A stretch of DNA of 64,000 nt from Oerskovia paurometabola (lineage in GTDB: Bacteria > Actinomycetota > Actinomycetes > Actinomycetales > Cellulomonadaceae), in the NCBI RefSeq assembly GCF_016907365.1, contig NZ_JAFBBV010000001.1, forward strand, positions 3,100,001 to 3,164,000, read 5' to 3'. Of this stretch, positions 61,021-64,000 are shown in pieces. The first letter of the stretch is position 1, and the number at the start of each line of letters is the position of its first letter. The notes beneath the pieces were generated by a model. It searched no databases, was not told the DNA's origin, and saw only the letters and a program-made list of their open reading frames with translations. Position numbers and translations under genes: made by a program.

Positions 61021-62697
61021 TCAACTCGCCTCCCGGAAGCGCAGCCGGTCCCCCGGTCGGAGCTGCGCCGCGACGTCGAGAGCCCCTGCCGAGACGACCC
61101 CGATCACCGGGTAGCCGCCCGTGACCGGGTGGTCGCGCAGGAACAGGACGGGTCGTCCGTCGGGAGGGACCTGGACCGCCCCGGCCACGAGGCCCTCGCT
61201 CGGCAGCTCGCCGTCCCGCCTGGCGATCGACGGACCCGACAGCCTGAGCCCGACCCGGTTGCTGGCGTCCGACACCTCGAACGTCCCGCCCAGGAGGTCG
61301 CGCCAGCCCGCGTCGTCGAACCACTCGCTCCGCACCCCGCGACGCACCACGAGCTCGACGACCCCGGTCACCGTGGTGCGGGACGGGACCAGGCCGACCA
61401 CGGGCAGACCCGTGGGTCGCGGCCCGATCACCAACCGGTCCCCCGCACTCAACGGCGCGGGCCCCAGGCCGGCGAGGACGTCGAACGACCGCGACCCGAG
61501 CACGGGCCTCACGTCGAACCCGCCGCGAACCCCCAGATACGTCCGCGTCCCCTGCGCGGCGAACCCGAGGCGCAGCGCGGATCCCCGGCGCACCTCGAGG
61601 AGGGCCTGCATGCCGACCGGCGTACCGTCGATCGTCGCGGGCGTCGGCGCACCCGCGAGCGCGATCGTCGCCCGCTCGTGGAACCTCAGGGCCAGCCCTC
61701 CGAGGGTCACCTCGAGCGCTGCGGCGGAGTCGTCGTTGGCGAGCAGGCGGTTCAGCAGGCGCAGCGCCCGTCTGTCGGCAGCACCCGACCTCCCGACGCC
61801 CGACGACGCCCAGCCCGGCCGCCCCTCGTCCTCCACGAGCGTCAGCGGCCCGGTCGCGAGAACCTCGACGCCACCTGCACGGTCACGCTCGGCAGGCCCT
61901 CGATCACTCCCGACGCGCATCTCGTCACCTGCGGCGGACTTCTGGTCGCCCTCGGCGGAGTGCGCGTCACCCTCGGCGAGAGGGCCGTCGCCCTCGGCAT
62001 CGCCCGGTAGTCGGTCGACCGCACGAAAACGCACCCGCGTCCCCGCAGTCAGCAACGCCGGCGGATCCCGGTCGACGTCGAACAGGTCGACGTCGGTGCG
62101 CCCCAGGAGCCGCCAGCCTCCGGGCGTAGCACGGGGGTACACGGCCGTGAGGTCGCCCGCGAGCGCGACCGACCCCGCGGGCACCCTGGTCCGCGGAGTC
62201 GGGAGCCGCGGTGCGGCGATCGTCGGGTCGACCTCGGTCAGGTACCCGAAGCCCGGCATGAAGCCCCCGAACGCGACCACGTACTCGCGTCCGCCGTGGC
62301 GCGCCACGACCTCGGCGACGGACAGCCCGGCCCACGCGGCGACGTCGGGCAGGTCCTCGCCGTCGTAGACGACCGGGATCTCCACGAGGCGCCCCTCCCC
62401 CTGGCTCGCCACCGTCGACCGCGACTCCCACGCCGCCCGCACCGCGGTCTCGGCGCCCGCGAGATCGGGCGCCTCGTCGTCGAGGACGACGAGCACGGTG
62501 CGTGCCGCAGGCACGACGTCCACGAGCCCCGGCACGTCCGTGGCGCGCAGTGCGGCCGCGAGCGCGTGCACGTCCTCGATCCCCGCGACGTCGACCATGA
62601 GGGCGTGGTCGCCGTAGACCTGGACGCGGGGCAGGTTCGGCGCACATGCCGCAGGTACGGTCGTGGTCGGCGGCCCGTCCCCGGGCGACACGGTCAC
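61021..62697 (-). CDS. 5-oxoprolinase subunits B and C fused (PxpB-PxpC)
   Basis: 558 residues, GTG 62697 overlapping the pxpA stop (GTGA). Residues about 20-225 are PxpB/KipI-like ([50 protein letters not shown]); residues about 285-558 are PxpC/KipA-like ([44 protein letters not shown] end). The ATP-dependent enzyme opens 5-oxoproline to glutamate with PxpA. A 55-residue linker between the halves is made of AEGD-type repeats encoded by the phased 21-nt array. A real fusion: the frame is unbroken. Confidence 0.88.
   Translation of the reverse strand: MTVSPGDGPPTTTVPAACAPNLPRVQVYGDHALMVDVAGIEDVHALAAALRATDVPGLVDVVPAARTVLVVLDDEAPDLAGAETAVRAAWESRSTVASQGEGRLVEIPVVYDGEDLPDVAAWAGLSVAEVVARHGGREYVVAFGGFMPGFGYLTEVDPTIAAPRLPTPRTRVPAGSVALAGDLTAVYPRATPGGWRLLGRTDVDLFDVDRDPPALLTAGTRVRFRAVDRLPGDAEGDGPLAEGDAHSAEGDQKSAAGDEMRVGSDRGPAERDRAGGVEVLATGPLTLVEDEGRPGWASSGVGRSGAADRRALRLLNRLLANDDSAAALEVTLGGLALRFHERATIALAGAPTPATIDGTPVGMQALLEVRRGSALRLGFAAQGTRTYLGVRGGFDVRPVLGSRSFDVLAGLGPAPLSAGDRLVIGPRPTGLPVVGLVPSRTTVTGVVELVVRRGVRSEWFDDAGWRDLLGGTFEVSDASNRVGLRLSGPSIARRDGELPSEGLVAGAVQVPPDGRPVLFLRDHPVTGGYPVIGVVSAGALDVAAQLRPGDRLRFREAS
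61924..61998. repeat. Phased 12-bp repeat array inside pxpBC linker, four units, 21-nt period
   Basis: GTCACCTGCGGC (61924), GTCGCCCTCGGC (61945), GTCACCCTCGGC (61966) and GTCGCCCTCGGC (61987) are spaced 21 nt. The minus strand reads Ala-Glu-Gly-Asp repeatedly. Same core as the intergenic arrays, but period 21, which keeps the reading frame. Confidence 0.8.
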
Positions 62698-63479
62698 CGT
62701 CCGATCGCCTGCACGACGACGCCGCTCGCCTCGAGCGCCCGACGCACCTCCGTGAGGAGCGCGACCGCACCAGGGGTGTCGGAGTGGACGCAGACCGAGT
62801 CGGCCGCGACCGTGACCTCGCTGCCGTCCGAGGCGACCACGACGCCCTCGGTCACGAGGCGCAGCGCACGCTCGGCGACCTCGACCGGGTCGTGCAGGAC
62901 CGCACCCGGCGTCCCGCGCGGCACGAGCGACCCGTCGGGCGCGTAGCCGCGGTCGGCGAAGACCTCGTGCACCACGGGCAGCCCCGCCTCGCGGGCGAGC
63001 CGCAGCACGGCCGAGCCGGCCATCCCGACGACCGGGAGCGTCGGGTCGTAGCCCACGACCGCGTCCACGACGGCGCGCGCCTGCTCCTCGTGCCGGACGA
63101 TCGCGTTGTAGAGCGCGCCGTGCGGCTTGACGTACCGGACCCGGTCCCCGGCCAGGCGCGCGAACGCGTCGAGGGCACCGAGCTGGTAGACGACGTCGGC
63201 ACTCAGCTCCGCCGGCGCCACGGCGAGGAAGCGCCGACCGAAGCCCGCGAGGTCGCGGTACGCGACGTGCGCACCGATGCTCACTCCCCGCTCGACGGCC
63301 GCGCGCGTCGTGGCGCGCATGATCGTCGGGTCCCCCGCGTGGAAACCGCACGCGACGTTCGCGCTGGTCACGAGGTCGAGCAGGGCGTCGTCGTCCGCGA
63401 GCGCCCACGGCCCGAACCCCTCGCCCAGGTCCGCGTTGAGGTCGATGCGGCGCGCGTCGGGCGCCGGGAGGTGCGTCAT
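62694..63479 (-). CDS. pxpA: 5-oxoprolinase subunit A (LamB/YcsF)
   Basis: 261 residues, ATG 63479. [40 protein letters not shown] at the N-terminus, [30 protein letters not shown] and [18 protein letters not shown] are the LamB/YcsF signatures. With PxpB-PxpC it hydrolyses 5-oxoproline. No NRAMP-like or other transporter gene adjoins the pair. Confidence 0.94.
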   Translation of the reverse strand: MTHLPAPDARRIDLNADLGEGFGPWALADDDALLDLVTSANVACGFHAGDPTIMRATTRAAVERGVSIGAHVAYRDLAGFGRRFLAVAPAELSADVVYQLGALDAFARLAGDRVRYVKPHGALYNAIVRHEEQARAVVDAVVGYDPTLPVVGMAGSAVLRLAREAGLPVVHEVFADRGYAPDGSLVPRGTPGAVLHDPVEVAERALRLVTEGVVVASDGSEVTVAADSVCVHSDTPGAVALLTEVRRALEASGVVVQAIGR

Positions 63480-63540
63480 GTCCCCATCATCGCCGAGAGC
63501 ACGCGCGTCGGTCGTGACCCACGGGTCACGACCGGCTGTG

Positions 63541-63590
63541 CTGTCAGGTGCTGTCAGGTGCTGTCAGGTGCTGTCAGGTGCTGTCAGGTG
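63541..63590. repeat. Tandem 10-bp repeat, five copies
   Basis: CTGTCAGGTG repeated five times without error, followed by a decayed sixth (CTGCCGGGCA). Just upstream of pxpA and downstream of the DUF1059 gene on the minus strand. Confidence 0.95.
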
Positions 63591-63602
63591 CTGCCGGGCA
63601 CG

Positions 63603-63794
63603 TCAGGCCATCGACGGCTCGGCGTCGACCAGGTCGGCACGGATGTCCTCCCGCAGCTGGGCCGTGGGCTCGTGGCCGTGCTTGCTGATCATGTGGTCGT
63701 ACGCGGCGTCGAGGACTTCCTCCTCCTCGCCGGCGATCGTCAGCGTGCAGTTGATGACGCTGGGCGTGGTCCGACAGTCGACCATCTTCCTCAT
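63603..63794 (-). CDS. DUF1059 domain small protein
   Basis: 63 residues, ATG 63794 with a strong GGGAGGTGAG site. MVDCRTTPSVINCTLTIAGEEEEVLDAAYDHMISKHGHE matches the DUF1059 pattern (two Cys, acidic turn, HxxxxHGH). The family is widespread and uncharacterised; the Cys pair suggests metal or redox sensing. It precedes pxpA by about 120 bases, across the decamer repeat. Confidence 0.8.
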   Translation of the reverse strand: MRKMVDCRTTPSVINCTLTIAGEEEEVLDAAYDHMISKHGHEPTAQLREDIRADLVDAEPSMA

Positions 63795-63973
63795 GTGTTC
63801 TCACCTCCCCTCACGCGGACCCCGTCGTCGGGGCTCCGGCGGGGGCGGCGTCCGTGGGCTGGGCGGGCGACGTCTCCGGTCCTTCCACCGTCCTCCGCAC
63901 GGGGTGGGGTGTCAACGGCCCGACGGCGAGACGCCCCTCCCGCTCGTCGGTGCAGCCGGGTAGATTTCCGCGG

Positions 63974-64000
63974 GTGACCACCTCCCTGCGCCCCGCGACC
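63974..64000 (+). CDS. Possible gene start, truncated by window end
   Basis: GTG 63974 follows TAGATT (63961-63966) by seven bases, as in a leaderless actinobacterial gene. The nine visible codons (VTTSLRPAT) would fit the start of a GNAT acetyltransferase, but this is too little to call. Confidence 0.3.

Noticed and set aside
63541..63590. CRISPR-like array
   Set aside because: Repeats are contiguous decamers without spacers.

Overview
The window comes from a very GC-rich actinobacterium. The 16S and 23S sequences, the gene order and the heavy use of GTG starts and 4-nt ATGA/GTGA overlaps all fit the order Micrococcales. A Cellulomonas/Oerskovia/Promicromonospora-like relative is likely, but I cannot fix the genus without a database. 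There is no phage, insertion sequence or CRISPR array; it reads as chromosomal core plus a few accessory clusters.

Layout. 1-7.4 kb holds mixed housekeeping genes: a membrane-anchored glycerophosphodiesterase fragment, a DUF1353 protein, a cN-I type 5'-nucleotidase, two alpha/beta hydrolases, a YccF protein and a YggS PLP protein. 7.4-21 kb is a cell-wall sugar salvage island: an ABC sugar importer without ATPase, then nagZ, anmK and murQ on the minus strand, and a MurK-like kinase, a MurR/RpiR regulator and an Fe-S D-lactate dehydrogenase on the plus strand, with a lipoate ligase gene between them. 21-33 kb and 41.8-45.6 kb carry branched-chain amino acid synthesis: cimA, ilvE, leuB, ilvC, ilvN, ilvB and two different ilvD genes. 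Two of these operons (cimA and ilvBNC) are preceded by what look like translation-attenuation leaders: tiny peptides rich in Leu/Ile/Val followed by a hairpin and a U-run. A ROK regulator with a perfect 19-bp palindrome sits in the middle of this region.

33.4-40.9 kb is the most unusual part. It is a coupled minus-strand operon encoding an OleA-like thiolase, a family 2 glycosyltransferase, a cytochrome P450, an OleC-like beta-lactone synthetase and an OleD-like reductase, with a second P450 divergent from it. No OleB beta-lactone decarboxylase is present, so the expected end point is a retained, possibly oxidised or glycosylated beta-lactone lipid rather than an olefin.

45.9-55.1 kb holds a DoxX protein, a POT peptide transporter, a photolyase with an exact 69-bp in-frame duplication, an acetyltransferase, gatCAB and a DUF4166/SRPBCC pair. 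55.2-60.8 kb is a complete rrn operon on the minus strand (16S-23S-5S, no spacer tRNA) with its promoter and terminator. 61-63.8 kb has a 5-oxoprolinase set (pxpA and a pxpB-pxpC fusion) and a DUF1059 gene.

A short 12-bp motif recurs in phased arrays (22-nt period between genes, 21-nt period inside the pxpBC coding linker). None of the annotated features explains it.
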